Shown: positions 19,546-29,087, numbered from the stretch's first letter. The stretch is 60,429 nt of DNA from Thermaurantimonas aggregans (GCF_003851885.1 NZ_BHZE01000017.1:1-60429), one strand, 5' to 3'. A program made the numbers and translations. The notes: generated by a model not told the origin, from the letters alone.

Positions 19546-21078
19546 TCAGATTATTTCTTTAACCAAAACATCACCAGTCATTTCCTCAGGAATGGGTAGC
19601 CCCATTAAAGTTAAAATCGTGGGAGCAATATCGCCCAGCTTGCCATCTACGATTACATGGCGCTGCTTCGGTTCGCACAAAAAAACAGGTACCGGATTAG
19701 TGGTGTGAGCCGTATTTGGAGAGCCATCTTCATTGATCATGTATTCTGCATTGCCGTGATCAGCTAAGACGATACACGTGTAGCCGTTATCCAGTGCCTT
19801 TACTACGACTCTTCTCGTGCACTCATCTACGGCTTCACAGGCTTTTATGGCAGCTTCCATCACGCCAGTGTGGCCCACCATATCCGGATTGGCAAAGTTT
19901 AAGCAAATAAAATCGGTAGATTTGCTCTCGATTTCCGGCAAGATGGCCTCAGCTACTTCATAAGCGCTCATTTCCGGCTTTAGGTCGTAGGTGGCCACTT
20001 TTGGCGAAGGTATCAAAATGCGTCTTTCTCCCTTAAAGGGTTCTTCTCTTCCACCTGAGAAGAAAAAAGTTACATGAGGATATTTCTCCGTCTCGGCGAT
20101 GCGGATCTGACTTTTTCCGTGCTTTTCGAGCACTTCGCCGAGCGTCATTGTAAGATTGTCTTTTTCAAAAAGTACCTCTACACCTCGATAGGTGTCGTCG
20201 TAGCGCGTAAGAGTGATGTAACGAAGGGGTAGAGTATGCATGCCGTACTCAGGAAAATCCTTTTGGGTGAGCACGGTAGTAATCTGCCTGCCGCGATCGG
20301 TGCGGAAGTTGAAATTGATGACTAAATCGCCCGGCTGTATGCGAATGGCTTCAGCAGCTGATGGTGCCACGACGATTGGCTTCAGGAACTCGTCTGTAAC
20401 CTCTGCTTCATACTGTGCCTTAATGGCCTTGATGGGATCATCGGTATACTCACCTAGGCCATTTACCAGAGCATCGTAAGCTAGCTTTATTCTCTCCCAG
20501 CGCTTATCGCGATCCATAGCATAGTAGCGGCCTGTAATGCTTGCCAGCTTACCACCAGTTTTATGCAAGACTTCTAAAAGTCTCATTATGTAACCCACGC
20601 CCGACTTTGGGTCTGTATCTCGACCGTCAGTAAAGGCATGAACGGCTACATTTTTAACCCCAGCTTGCGAAGTTATTTCCAGAAGACCAATTAAATGATC
20701 GATATGTGAGTGTACACCACCATCGCTTACCAGACCGATGAAATGAAGCTTTTTATCCGGTTTACTTCTTAAATATTCAAATGCTTTGTTTAAGATGGGA
20801 TTTTTGGCTAACGAACCGTCTTCAATGGCCAGTGAAATTTTAACGAGGTCTTGATACACAATTCGCCCGGCTCCTAAATTCATGTGGCCCACTTCGCTGT
20901 TCCCCATTTGGCCATCTGGCAGTCCCACATCGAGCCCCGATGTACGAAGCGTAGCATGTGGAAAACGCTTGTATAAACTATCGATAAAAGGCGTGTGCGC
21001 CTTGTCGACAGCCGAAACTTCTGGATTCGAAGCTATACCCCAACCATCGAGGATGCACAGCAAAACTTTAGAACTCAT
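19546..21078 (-). CDS. gpmI: Cofactor-independent phosphoglycerate mutase
   Basis: Interconverts 3- and 2-phosphoglycerate in glycolysis and gluconeogenesis, using two Mn(II). Alkaline-phosphatase-like fold: metal Asp in CILDGWG, catalytic Ser in NSEVGHMNLGAG, HSHIDHLIGL and AFTDGRDTDP in the transferase half, LADHGNAEYM and HTTNPVPVFL near the C-terminus. About 510 aa is the usual size. I prefer the ATG at 21078 (MSSKVLL) to the one nine bases upstream, because a consensus -7 box (TATCTTTG, 21085-21092, minus strand) overlaps the upstream start. This would give a nearly leaderless mRNA. It heads an apparent operon with the HAD phosphatase and map. Confidence 0.97.
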   Translation of the reverse strand: MSSKVLLCILDGWGIASNPEVSAVDKAHTPFIDSLYKRFPHATLRTSGLDVGLPDGQMGNSEVGHMNLGAGRIVYQDLVKISLAIEDGSLAKNPILNKAFEYLRSKPDKKLHFIGLVSDGGVHSHIDHLIGLLEITSQAGVKNVAVHAFTDGRDTDPKSGVGYIMRLLEVLHKTGGKLASITGRYYAMDRDKRWERIKLAYDALVNGLGEYTDDPIKAIKAQYEAEVTDEFLKPIVVAPSAAEAIRIQPGDLVINFNFRTDRGRQITTVLTQKDFPEYGMHTLPLRYITLTRYDDTYRGVEVLFEKDNLTMTLGEVLEKHGKSQIRIAETEKYPHVTFFFSGGREEPFKGERRILIPSPKVATYDLKPEMSAYEVAEAILPEIESKSTDFICLNFANPDMVGHTGVMEAAIKACEAVDECTRRVVVKALDNGYTCIVLADHGNAEYMINEDGSPNTAHTTNPVPVFLCEPKQRHVIVDGKLGDIAPTILTLMGLPIPEEMTGDVLVKEII

Positions 21079-21084
21079 ATGGCG

Positions 21085-21092
21085 CAAAGATA
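21085..21092 (-). promoter_or_regulatory. -7 promoter box of gpmI
   Basis: The minus strand reads TATCTTTG, an exact match to TAnnTTTG, ending only 6 bp before the gpmI ATG at 21078. No TTTG is seen at -33. If used, transcription starts within a few bases of the start codon. Confidence 0.45.
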
Positions 21093-21134
21093 GATTTTGC
21101 TACCACTAAAAGAGGTGAAAAAAATCAGCTCCTT

Positions 21135-23912
21135 TTACCTTGGTGGCCCCATCATTGGGCTTTCTTCTCTGGGAGCGCGGTTACCGCGATAATTTCGAAA
21201 CTGGTATAAAAACGAAATTAAGTAAAAGCGATTTAGTACGAGCGATTGCGTATCTTCTACATAAAGCTCAGTAACGGTTCGATTGATGCTGGTGTTTTGA
21301 TTGAGCAAGTCGTACACCGACAATCGAAATTCCCCGGCTTTGTTTTTCAAAAACTTATATCCAATGTATCCATTTAAGCGAATAAAATTCGGATTAATCG
21401 CATCTGACAGGCCTATGTATCTTGTTTGAGTCACTTCTGCATTCAGCACTAGTCCCTTCCATGGCAGTATGGTAGCTGAGGCTGTATTCAGATTCAGCCA
21501 ATAGTTATTGTTGAGCTCAGGCTGAAGTTTGTTGTTCACAATAAAGTAGGTCAGATTGGTTCGAAGATTAAAATCTACACGTTCGCCGAGATTACTGCTT
21601 ATACCCAACCCACCGTTTGTAGAATAATTGTCTACCCGATTGTCAATACCATTAATTCTGGACGGGTTCTGCAGCCATCCCAAAGCACCATTCACATTTA
21701 AATTTATTCTGAGCTTTTGAATGGGCATATTAAAGGCACCAAAGAAATTGGCATTCGTGCGTGTATTTAAATTTTCAGGTACGATGACTTGTGTGCCTCT
21801 TTTAATTACTGTGCCATCAGGTAAAATGGAGTCTTGAAGAAGAATTTTTGAAATGTTGGCAATTGGATTGTTTGTCAATCCGTATGAAAGACTCATAAAA
21901 CCGCCCCTCCCGCTGAAGTTAAAGAATCCGTAAGCAATGCGAATGTTGTGCGTATACTCTTGACCGAGATTAGGGTTACCGGTAGTTAAAATCAATGGGT
22001 TGGAATTGTCAATTACATTTTGAAGCTGGCTAACTGAGGGTAGATTGTTTGACGTAGTGTAATTGATTCTGAAATTTTGTCGCGGTCCTACTCTGTATCT
22101 AAAAAAGATTGAGGGAAAAACATTGTAAAAAGGCTTATCCACTTGCCTAAAGTCGGGGAATAACTGCTCGCTGTAAAGCCTAGTATAAGCAAAATCAACA
22201 CCTGTGGTCAATGTAAATTTTTCATCCGTTGTGCGAAATTGGTGTTTTGCTCCTGCTCGCTGAGTGTGAATGAAGTTATCAAATTCATTGCTCAGCGCAG
22301 TGTCAGGCACATAAACGGTTTGCCCAAAGGCTGTAAGAGCAGCTGTGTACTGATTAGATCGAGTAATTCTGTATTCAGGAGCATAGTTGAATTCGATTGA
22401 GTGTAATTTACCTATAGGTTCGGTAAACGAAAAGCGGATATTGGTATTCAGAGCATCGTTTAGTCGGTCTTGCTTTTGGTCGCGGAAGGTGGTATCTACA
22501 TTTCCGATGTAAAAAATGTTTTCTGCTAAAAGCAGGTTTAGGGTAGTAGTATTAGATTGATTGTAGTTCAGGTCTGCTGAAAAGGTTCTTCCTGGCTTTA
22601 AGAAGCGCTTTCTAAAAATCAGCTGAGTCTGTACTGCCCAAGTTTCAGAGCTGTTGTTTAGCAGGTTGAAACCTTCGTTTAGATTCTGAGTTTTTCCGAT
22701 GGTAGTTTTTGTAGATGTTGTATCTAAACGATCCGAAATATTGTAGCTGACAGAAGGAACAAAAACGATCGAATGCAAAGTATCAAAATTATACTCAAAG
22801 CGTCCGTTGATGCGATGACTTTGGGTAGTAGTCTGAGCAATTCGATTTTCATCGGCAAACTGACTTGAGGTTTCGTTTAAAAATGTTTCTCGTACTCGTT
22901 TGGTTTCCAGATTATTTACATTATTTCGAAAGTTATACCCCGTAGTGAGTTTCCATTTTGTTCCCGCGTTTTGGTAGTTTATTCCAAATGTTGATAAGAT
23001 ATTGATTCCATCGGCAGGGGTCTCGGAGGGCATAAATTGTCTGAATCTTCTAAACTGAGAATTAGCAAGTGGATCTTCTTGACCTACATTCAGTTGATTT
23101 AAATTATTATGCTGTCCATTGATGCTGATGCGTTCTTTGTTCCGAAAGAAGTTGATGTTGCCTCCGAAGGCAAATCGGTCATTTGTACCTGATCCTGCTT
23201 CCAGCTTACCAAAATTTCCAAACCTTTTTTCTTTTTTAGTTACAATATTTAATACCCTTCTCTCCCGTCCATCGTCAAAACCTGAAAATCGAGCTTGCTC
23301 ACTGCGCTCTTCGTAAATCTGAATGCGATCAGCAATATCAGCCGGTAAATTTTGAACAATGCTAAGTGCGTCGTTTCCAAAAAATTCTTCTTTATCGACC
23401 AATACGCGGTCAATCACCTGACCTTGTGTTTTGATCTGTCCGTTTTCGATGGTAACCCCAGGCAATTTTTTGAGCAAATCAGCCACTGTGGCATCCGGAT
23501 TTACTTTAAAAGCATCTGCCGAATACTCGGTAGTATCACCTTTCACTTGAATAGGAATTACCTGGCCAATGACAATTACATCTTCAAGCAGACTTGTATC
23601 TGATTTTAATGCAATAATACCAAATACAGTGTCTTTGTTTAAAACAAATTCGGTCAGATAGGTTTGATATCCAATGAAAGATATTTGAATGCGGTATTCT
23701 ACACCTTTTTTTAGTGAAATTTCAAATTTTCCTTTAGCATCAGTCACTGCAGCACCCGCCAGCTTGGCATCTGACTTTTTTCTAGCGACCACATTTACAC
23801 CTGGTAAGGGTTGCTTGTCTGAAGAAGCTATTACTGTACCTCTTACTATTCCATTTTGTGCATGTAAAAGACCTGAAATGGCTAAGAGTATATATACAAG
23901 AATGTTTCTCAT
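21135..23912 (-). CDS. Outer-membrane beta-barrel protein with CarboxypepD_reg and plug-like domains
   Basis: TonB-receptor-like outer-membrane protein without a recognised ligand. Signal peptide MRNILVYILLAISGLLHA, then a CarboxypepD_reg-like beta-sandwich (about residues 20-105; VRGTVIASSDKQPLPGVNV, GFIxYxGYQTY-type end). Next is a plug-like region (VADLLKKLPGVTIENGQIKTQGQVIDRVLVDKEEFFG), then a long C-terminal half of amphipathic strands typical of the OMP_b-brl_3 family. The 925 aa fit that family. I moved the start from the TTG at 23930 to the ATG at 23912, directly before the signal peptide. No SusD partner is adjacent, so it is not an obvious polysaccharide-uptake pair. The C-terminus is a short Pro/Arg-rich tail. 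Confidence 0.85.
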   Translation of the reverse strand: MRNILVYILLAISGLLHAQNGIVRGTVIASSDKQPLPGVNVVARKKSDAKLAGAAVTDAKGKFEISLKKGVEYRIQISFIGYQTYLTEFVLNKDTVFGIIALKSDTSLLEDVIVIGQVIPIQVKGDTTEYSADAFKVNPDATVADLLKKLPGVTIENGQIKTQGQVIDRVLVDKEEFFGNDALSIVQNLPADIADRIQIYEERSEQARFSGFDDGRERRVLNIVTKKEKRFGNFGKLEAGSGTNDRFAFGGNINFFRNKERISINGQHNNLNQLNVGQEDPLANSQFRRFRQFMPSETPADGINILSTFGINYQNAGTKWKLTTGYNFRNNVNNLETKRVRETFLNETSSQFADENRIAQTTTQSHRINGRFEYNFDTLHSIVFVPSVSYNISDRLDTTSTKTTIGKTQNLNEGFNLLNNSSETWAVQTQLIFRKRFLKPGRTFSADLNYNQSNTTTLNLLLAENIFYIGNVDTTFRDQKQDRLNDALNTNIRFSFTEPIGKLHSIEFNYAPEYRITRSNQYTAALTAFGQTVYVPDTALSNEFDNFIHTQRAGAKHQFRTTDEKFTLTTGVDFAYTRLYSEQLFPDFRQVDKPFYNVFPSIFFRYRVGPRQNFRINYTTSNNLPSVSQLQNVIDNSNPLILTTGNPNLGQEYTHNIRIAYGFFNFSGRGGFMSLSYGLTNNPIANISKILLQDSILPDGTVIKRGTQVIVPENLNTRTNANFFGAFNMPIQKLRINLNVNGALGWLQNPSRINGIDNRVDNYSTNGGLGISSNLGERVDFNLRTNLTYFIVNNKLQPELNNNYWLNLNTASATILPWKGLVLNAEVTQTRYIGLSDAINPNFIRLNGYIGYKFLKNKAGEFRLSVYDLLNQNTSINRTVTELYVEDTQSLVLNRFYLISFLYQFRNYRGNRAPREESPMMGPPR

Positions 23913-24017
23913 GCGATTTAGGATGTGCAATGACGATGTTTAGACCTTAAACATTCGAAAATGTTTAAAATCTGCCCGAAAATAGATTGAATACTTAGAT
24001 GTTTTTTAAGAAAATAT

Positions 24018-24305
24018 TTACAGTGTTTGTACGGTAGAAACGCTGGCTATGCCGCCTGATCTGGAAATGAGCTGCTTAATCGCTGGCGAAATACCTTCTA
24101 CAACGGCTCCGTCGCAAACTACTATTACCAAAACATTTGTAAATGAATCGCTTAATCCCAAATTATCGCGATCACCTCTTTGACCATGACCTTTTACACC
24201 GTCAATTACGGTATAACCTTCGATTCCGGGGTGCTCCAGAATTTTTTTTAATCTCGGAAAGTCCGGTTTGGGTATTACTATTTCAAGCCTCGATCTCAAT
24301 GCCAT
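24018..24305 (-). CDS. PII-like regulator (SbtB-like)
   Basis: A 95-residue ferredoxin-like protein of the PII superfamily, overlapping the 3' end of the SbtA-like permease gene by 10 bp. The T-loop region is GYTVIDGVKGHGQRGDRDNLGLSDSFTNVLVIVV, close in style to SbtB proteins, which bind adenine nucleotides (cAMP, AMP, ADP, ATP) and gate the bicarbonate transporter SbtA. The C-terminal Cys pair of some cyanobacterial SbtB proteins is missing (the protein ends SVSTVQTL). Regulation of the upstream permease is inferred from the pairing and the overlap. It is not a canonical GlnB: the uridylylation Tyr motif is not seen. Confidence 0.85.
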   Translation of the reverse strand: MALRSRLEIVIPKPDFPRLKKILEHPGIEGYTVIDGVKGHGQRGDRDNLGLSDSFTNVLVIVVCDGAVVEGISPAIKQLISRSGGIASVSTVQTL

Positions 24306-25246
24306 AGAAGTTGAATAACAGAATGATACAAAGGTATTCCGATCAAAATATTCACGGGAAATGTAATACCAAGGGCTAGAGGCACATACAGTCCAGGATC
24401 GGCCTCAGGCACCGCCGTGCGAAAAGCCGCTGGCACAGCTATGTACGATGCACTGGCCCCGAGAACCGCCATCAGGAGTGCATCACCTGCGCTTGCCCCC
24501 ACTACATAAGCGAAACTGATAAAAAGTACTGCATGGATGAAAGGTGAAAACAAGCCAAATAAAATGACTTTTTTCCCAAGTTTGGAGAGAAAGCTCATCC
24601 TATGGCCTGCTACAATGCCGAGGTCTAACAAAAAGAAGCAAAGCATACCTTTAAAAATGTCTTGCGTGAAGGGCTTTATGCCTTGCATAAGATCATGGTC
24701 AGAAATTAGCCCGATTAAAAACGAGCCCAAAAGAATGAATACGGGGCCATGCGTAAGAGTTTCGAACACCAATTGGCGAAAACCCAGCTGTTGGTCAGGC
24801 TGATTTTTGCGTACGAAGAAAATTCCCTGAATTATAGCAGGAAATTCCATGAGGGCCAGCGCTGCTACCATATAACCGCCGAAATCAATGCCCTGTTGCT
24901 CTAAAAATGATACTGCTGTAATAAACGTAACTGCCGAAACCGAACCGTACGTGGCTGCCAAACCGGCAGCATTTTCAATACCTAAATTCTTTTTAAAAAA
25001 GTGAAAGACATACCATCCCGTAAACAGTGAGCCAGCCACACACACCAAAAGTATCGTTACAATACTCAGTGAAAAAGCGTTTTCATGTAGCTCATATCCA
25101 CCTTTTAGCCCAATACTCATCAAGAGATAGTATGAAATAAATTTGGTGATGGGCTGAAGCAACTGAAAGTCGCTCTTAACAAAATGCGCTAAAACTCCTA
25201 AAAAAAAGAAAAGTATTACGGGATTTAAAAATTGATCAATATTCAT
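24296..25246 (-). CDS. SbtA-like sodium-dependent bicarbonate transporter
   Basis: Inner-membrane transporter of the SbtA (DUF897) family, about ten hydrophobic segments in 316 aa arranged as two inverted halves. Family-like segments are visible: LMSIGLKGGYEL near residue 43, AATYGSVSAVTFITAVSFLE near residue 100, ALALMEFPAIIQG, and ASASYIAVPAAFRTAVPEADPG in the second half. In cyanobacteria SbtA imports HCO3- with Na+ for the carbon-concentrating mechanism. In heterotrophic Bacteroidota a role in supplying bicarbonate for carboxylases is inferred. It overlaps the SbtB-like gene, which argues for coupled translation and regulation. A hypothetical exported protein gene lies 9 bp upstream on the same strand. 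Confidence 0.9.
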   Translation of the reverse strand: MNIDQFLNPVILFFFLGVLAHFVKSDFQLLQPITKFISYYLLMSIGLKGGYELHENAFSLSIVTILLVCVAGSLFTGWYVFHFFKKNLGIENAAGLAATYGSVSAVTFITAVSFLEQQGIDFGGYMVAALALMEFPAIIQGIFFVRKNQPDQQLGFRQLVFETLTHGPVFILLGSFLIGLISDHDLMQGIKPFTQDIFKGMLCFFLLDLGIVAGHRMSFLSKLGKKVILFGLFSPFIHAVLFISFAYVVGASAGDALLMAVLGASASYIAVPAAFRTAVPEADPGLYVPLALGITFPVNILIGIPLYHSVIQLLWH

Positions 25247-25255
25247 GGTTATTCT

Positions 25256-25870
25256 TTAAAAAGAATTTAAAGACCAAATGACAGTACCTGTTCCACAATC
25301 AATTTCGAGAGCTTTCGATTGTGATTCTTCAAAAACTTTTAAAAGCGACTTTTTCACGGTGTTCCACTCTTCCTTTTCCCATTCATAACACGGCATATCC
25401 ATTATGAGTATGTATTCGCGGTTGAAAAGAATGTAATACTGTGCCTCAGGATCCGTAATTTTTGACTTGCGGTTGGGCTTAATAGAGCTGTTTCTGATAA
25501 ACTTTTTAAACCATACTTCAGCTGCCGACCGACATTCGTCTGGATCACTGTAGTAGTAAATAGTTAAGTAAATTCTACATCTTTTACCGGTTTCCGGGTT
25601 TTTATCTTTTCTAGTCAAAAGCATTTCAAAAGTGGAGACAGGGGCAGTTTCCCTAATCTTTCCGTGATCGCGTGAGGCTAGATTGTACAACTTACGATCG
25701 TATTTGTCAGCATTAGCCTGATAAAAAGCATTAGCCAGTTGTTTCAGTTCTTCCATCTGTGCATGGGCTTTTAACCCGATCGCCAATAGGAATAGCACAA
25801 TCCATTTTGCTTCCAGATTTTGGAATATTTTTCCAAATATTGAACTATTTTTAACTAATTTATAAAGCAT
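25256..25870 (-). CDS. Hypothetical exported protein
   Basis: Not recognised. I set the start at the ATG at 25870. From there a positively charged stretch leads into a hydrophobic segment (AKWIVLFLLAIGLKAHAQ) with a signal-peptidase-like end, so the protein is probably periplasmic or outer-surface. The mature part (about 165 aa) is charged and carries the pattern CRIYLTIYYYSDPDECRSAAEVWFKKF, then EAQYYILFNREYILIM and CYEWEKEEWNTVKKSLLKVF. Four Cys in the mature part could form disulfides. It sits 9 bp upstream of the SbtA-like gene on the same strand and may be part of that operon, but no functional link is visible. Confidence 0.6.
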   Translation of the reverse strand: MLYKLVKNSSIFGKIFQNLEAKWIVLFLLAIGLKAHAQMEELKQLANAFYQANADKYDRKLYNLASRDHGKIRETAPVSTFEMLLTRKDKNPETGKRCRIYLTIYYYSDPDECRSAAEVWFKKFIRNSSIKPNRKSKITDPEAQYYILFNREYILIMDMPCYEWEKEEWNTVKKSLLKVFEESQSKALEIDCGTGTVIWSLNSF

Positions 25871-25972
25871 AAAATATTGATATTCAATGTTTTTTTTTTG
25901 AAAATTGGCTTTGGCATGATGATTGGCCAAACTTACTTGGAGTAGAGTTTTCATAGTTTTGGCTTTTGCCTC

Positions 25973-26003
25973 AAAACCCCGACGAGATGTCGGGGTTTTT
26001 TTT
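25973..26003. terminator. Hairpin terminator after oligopeptidase B
   Basis: CCCCGAC (25977-25983) and GTCGGGG (25989-25995) form a 7-bp stem extended by A-T pairs. The plus strand has eight T, the minus strand four. It lies directly after the oligopeptidase stop codon on the minus strand and may work in both directions. Confidence 0.7.
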
Positions 26004-28121
26004 CTACAGCTCTTTTACAGCCAACTGGGCCATATCGAGTAGAAACACATATTTCATCGCAACTTCTTCCAGAAACGAATATCTGCCTGATGCTCCTCCA
26101 TGACCGGCGTCCATATTGGTGTAGAGTAGAAGCGGATTGTTATCTGTCTTAGTAGCTCTCAGCTTGGCTACATATTTAGCTGGTTCCCAATATTGAACCT
26201 GAGAATCGTGTAAGCCAGTAGTGACCAACATTGGTGGATAAACCTTCTTATCAATATTATCGTATGGCGAGTAGCTCTTCATGTAGTAATAGTACTCAGG
26301 GTCTTTCGGATTGCCCCATTCCTCAAATTCGCCTACGGTAAGTGGCAGCGATTCGTCGAGCATGGTAGTTACCACATCTACAAAGGGCACTTCAGAAACG
26401 ACGCCTGCCCACAACTCCGGACGCATATTAACTACAGCCCCCATCAGAAGACCTCCGGCAGAGCCTCCCCAGGCAAACAGCCTTTTTGGGTCAGCATATT
26501 TTTCAGCGATAAGATGCTCCGCACATGCTATGAAGTCAGTGAAGGTATTTTTCTTTTTCAAAAATTTTCCTTCTTCATACCATCTCCTCCCTTTTTCCTG
26601 ACCACCTCTGACGTGGGCAATGGCATAAACAAATCCACGGTCGAGCAAACTAATTCTCGACGTGCTGAAAGTAGCCTCAAGGCTATACCCGTAACTTCCA
26701 TATCCATAGAGCACACAGGGAGCCGTGCCATCGAGTTCGGTCGATTTCCGATAAACAATAGAAATAGGCACCTCTTCGCCATCGGCAGCCTTAGCATAGA
26801 TATATCGGCTCTCATACTGTTCGAAGTCGTAACCAGGTACTTCCTTTGTTTTAAGCACTCTGGTCTCTCCGGTTCTAAGATTGTATTCGCGCGTGGAGGG
26901 TGGTGTTACAAAGCTTTGATATTCGAAGCGCACCCACTCCGACTGCTGATTTTCGTTGATTCCCAAATTGAGAGCATAAGTAGGCTCGGGCATTGATACT
27001 TCATTGAGCTTGCGCCCGCTGTAGTCGTAGATGGATAGGTGAATCTGGCCGCCGTACTTCTCCTCCACTACTAAATGGCTTTTAAAAGGTATAAAGTCTT
27101 CGATGAGCACATCTGTGCGATGTGAAATCAAATCCTTCCAATTGGCTCGAGCTGTTCTATTGAGCAGTGTAGTCATCAGCTTAAAATTCTCTGCCTGGTC
27201 AGTGTTGGTCTTAATGATCCATCGATCGCCTACATCTGCCACAGCATAGCGAACGCCTGTTTCTCTGAGTTGAAAGATTTTAAAAGCATCGTAAGGCTGA
27301 TCAGCCGGCACATAGCGAATTTCAGAAGTAAGTGTGCTGCTGCTGCCAATTAAAATAAACCTTTTAGAAGCTGACGGATATACATAACAGCTGAATTTTT
27401 CATCTTTTTCGTGAAAGACCTCGTCAATGGCCTGCGTTTCCAGATTAAAACGCATCACTTTAAAGGAGCGCAATGCATCATCCTTTATGTTGAAAAAAAC
27501 GGTCTTATTGTCGGCTGCCCACACCGCTTGCCCTGTAGTGTTAGGTATAGACTGTGGCAGTACTTCCCCTGTTTTTAGGTTTTTAAAACGTATCACATAT
27601 TGTCTACGTCCGATCGTATCTTCTGAGTAGGCCAGCAGCTGATTGTCAAAGCTTACAGCCAACCCTCCGATGCTGTGAAACTTTTTGCCTTCTGCTAGTT
27701 TGTTTTGGTCGAGCATTATTTCCTCCTCTGCTTGAAGGTTTCCCCTTTTGCGGCAGTAGAGCGGATATTCTTTACCCGCTTCATAGCGATAGTAGTAGAA
27801 GTATCCATTGCTTTCGTAAGGCACTGAGCTATCGTCTTCTTTAATGCGCGACTTCAGCTCTTGTAATATTTTGTCTTTCAATGGCTTAAGCTCGCTGAAA
27901 ATAGCCTCGGTGTAAGCATTTTCGGCCTTCAGATATTCAATCACTTTCGGATTTTCGCGTTCATTGAGCCAATAATAGTAATCAATCCTTCTATCCCCGT
28001 GAATTTCAAGTATTTTAGGAATTTTTTCGGCTATCGGGGCTGTCATTATCGACTTTTCATTCTTCATTTCACAAGAAAAAACACAAAATAATAAAATTAC
28101 TATCAGCCCGTATTGCTTCAT
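26004..28121 (-). CDS. Oligopeptidase B-like S9 prolyl oligopeptidase lipoprotein
   Basis: Serine peptidase of family S9A that cuts short peptides, in this subfamily usually after basic residues. An N-terminal lipoprotein signal ends in VFSC (Cys17), so the enzyme is probably anchored in the outer membrane facing the periplasm. A seven-bladed propeller covers about residues 80-420. The alpha/beta-hydrolase domain follows with the nucleophile Ser in WGGSAGGLLMG, Asp in VTTGLHDSQVQYWEP and His in MDAGHGGASG. 705 aa fits oligopeptidase B. It is transcribed alone, with a hairpin terminator right after the stop. Cytoplasmic homologues lack the lipobox, so location differs from E. coli PtrB. Confidence 0.93.
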   Translation of the reverse strand: MKQYGLIVILLFCVFSCEMKNEKSIMTAPIAEKIPKILEIHGDRRIDYYYWLNERENPKVIEYLKAENAYTEAIFSELKPLKDKILQELKSRIKEDDSSVPYESNGYFYYYRYEAGKEYPLYCRKRGNLQAEEEIMLDQNKLAEGKKFHSIGGLAVSFDNQLLAYSEDTIGRRQYVIRFKNLKTGEVLPQSIPNTTGQAVWAADNKTVFFNIKDDALRSFKVMRFNLETQAIDEVFHEKDEKFSCYVYPSASKRFILIGSSSTLTSEIRYVPADQPYDAFKIFQLRETGVRYAVADVGDRWIIKTNTDQAENFKLMTTLLNRTARANWKDLISHRTDVLIEDFIPFKSHLVVEEKYGGQIHLSIYDYSGRKLNEVSMPEPTYALNLGINENQQSEWVRFEYQSFVTPPSTREYNLRTGETRVLKTKEVPGYDFEQYESRYIYAKAADGEEVPISIVYRKSTELDGTAPCVLYGYGSYGYSLEATFSTSRISLLDRGFVYAIAHVRGGQEKGRRWYEEGKFLKKKNTFTDFIACAEHLIAEKYADPKRLFAWGGSAGGLLMGAVVNMRPELWAGVVSEVPFVDVVTTMLDESLPLTVGEFEEWGNPKDPEYYYYMKSYSPYDNIDKKVYPPMLVTTGLHDSQVQYWEPAKYVAKLRATKTDNNPLLLYTNMDAGHGGASGRYSFLEEVAMKYVFLLDMAQLAVKEL

Positions 28122-28173
28122 AAACGTTATTTGCGGGCAAGATTACTTCAAAATTCCCGACCATTTACACACT

Positions 28174-29049
28174 ATGTTTTCTAAACCAAATACAGGCTCA
28201 CTGATGCCTGCGGGCGTATTCCGCGAAAAAGTTTTTTGGGTGACAGGTGGAGGCACAGGTCTTGGCAAGTCCATGACCCGATATTTCGCTCAACTTGGAG
28301 CTACAGTAGTTATTTCCAGTCGCCGGCAAGAGGTTCTTGATGCCACTGCCTTAGAAATAAATGAATTAGGATACGAAGGTAAGGTAGTACCCATTGCCTG
28401 CGACGTGCGCGAGTACGAACATGTAGAAGCACTTACTGATCAGATCGTCAACACGTATGGTGCGCTCCACGTGTTGGTAAACAATGCCGCCGGAAATTTC
28501 ATTTCGCCAACTGAAAGGCTCACTTCTAAAGCCTTTGACGTGGTAATCGACATCGTACTACGCGGTACAAAAAACACCACCCTTGCCGTTGGCAAAAAGT
28601 GGATTGATACCAAACAAGGAGGCGTAATGCTAAACATTACAACCACATACGCCTTTACCGGCAGTGGCTATGTAGTGCCCTCAGCCATCTCCAAGGCCGG
28701 TGTACTCGCCCTTACTCGCAGCCTTGCCGTAGAATGGGCCAAATACGGCATCCGTCAGGTGGCCATTGCCCCCGGACCTTTCCCTACCAAGGGAGCCTGG
28801 GAGCGACTCTTCCCCGGTGGCCTCGACCAGAAACTCAACGTCATCAACGAAATTCCCCTTCGCCGTGCCGGCGAACATCAAGAACTAGCCAATTTGGCAG
28901 CTTACCTCGTCAGCGACTACGCCTCGTATATCAATGGCGAAGTGGTCGTAATAGACGGTGGCGAGTGGCTCCAAGGTGCCGGCGAGATGAACTTCCTCGA
29001 CGTGATCACACCTGAAATGTGGGACGAACTGACCAAGTACCGCAAATAA
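28174..29049 (+). CDS. SDR oxidoreductase, 2,4-dienoyl-CoA reductase-like
   Basis: NAD(P)(H)-dependent short-chain dehydrogenase of 291 aa. Cofactor motif TGGGTGLGKSMTRYF (about residue 25) with VVISSRR after strand 2 (Arg favours NADPH), and NNAAGNF near residue 105. The usual YxxxK catalytic motif is replaced by SAISK near residue 172. Ser in place of Tyr before the Lys is what 2,4-dienoyl-CoA reductases (DECR) have, with another Tyr doing catalysis. PGPFPTKGAWERLFPG and the extended C-terminus also match that group. A role in beta-oxidation of unsaturated fatty acids is therefore inferred. It is divergent from oligopeptidase B (52 bp) and followed by a GC-rich hairpin element. Confidence 0.88.
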   Translation: MFSKPNTGSLMPAGVFREKVFWVTGGGTGLGKSMTRYFAQLGATVVISSRRQEVLDATALEINELGYEGKVVPIACDVREYEHVEALTDQIVNTYGALHVLVNNAAGNFISPTERLTSKAFDVVIDIVLRGTKNTTLAVGKKWIDTKQGGVMLNITTTYAFTGSGYVVPSAISKAGVLALTRSLAVEWAKYGIRQVAIAPGPFPTKGAWERLFPGGLDQKLNVINEIPLRRAGEHQELANLAAYLVSDYASYINGEVVVIDGGEWLQGAGEMNFLDVITPEMWDELTKYRK

Positions 29050-29087
29050 CCTCTCCAAGTATTTTTTAAAATTTTTTGTTTTTTTTT

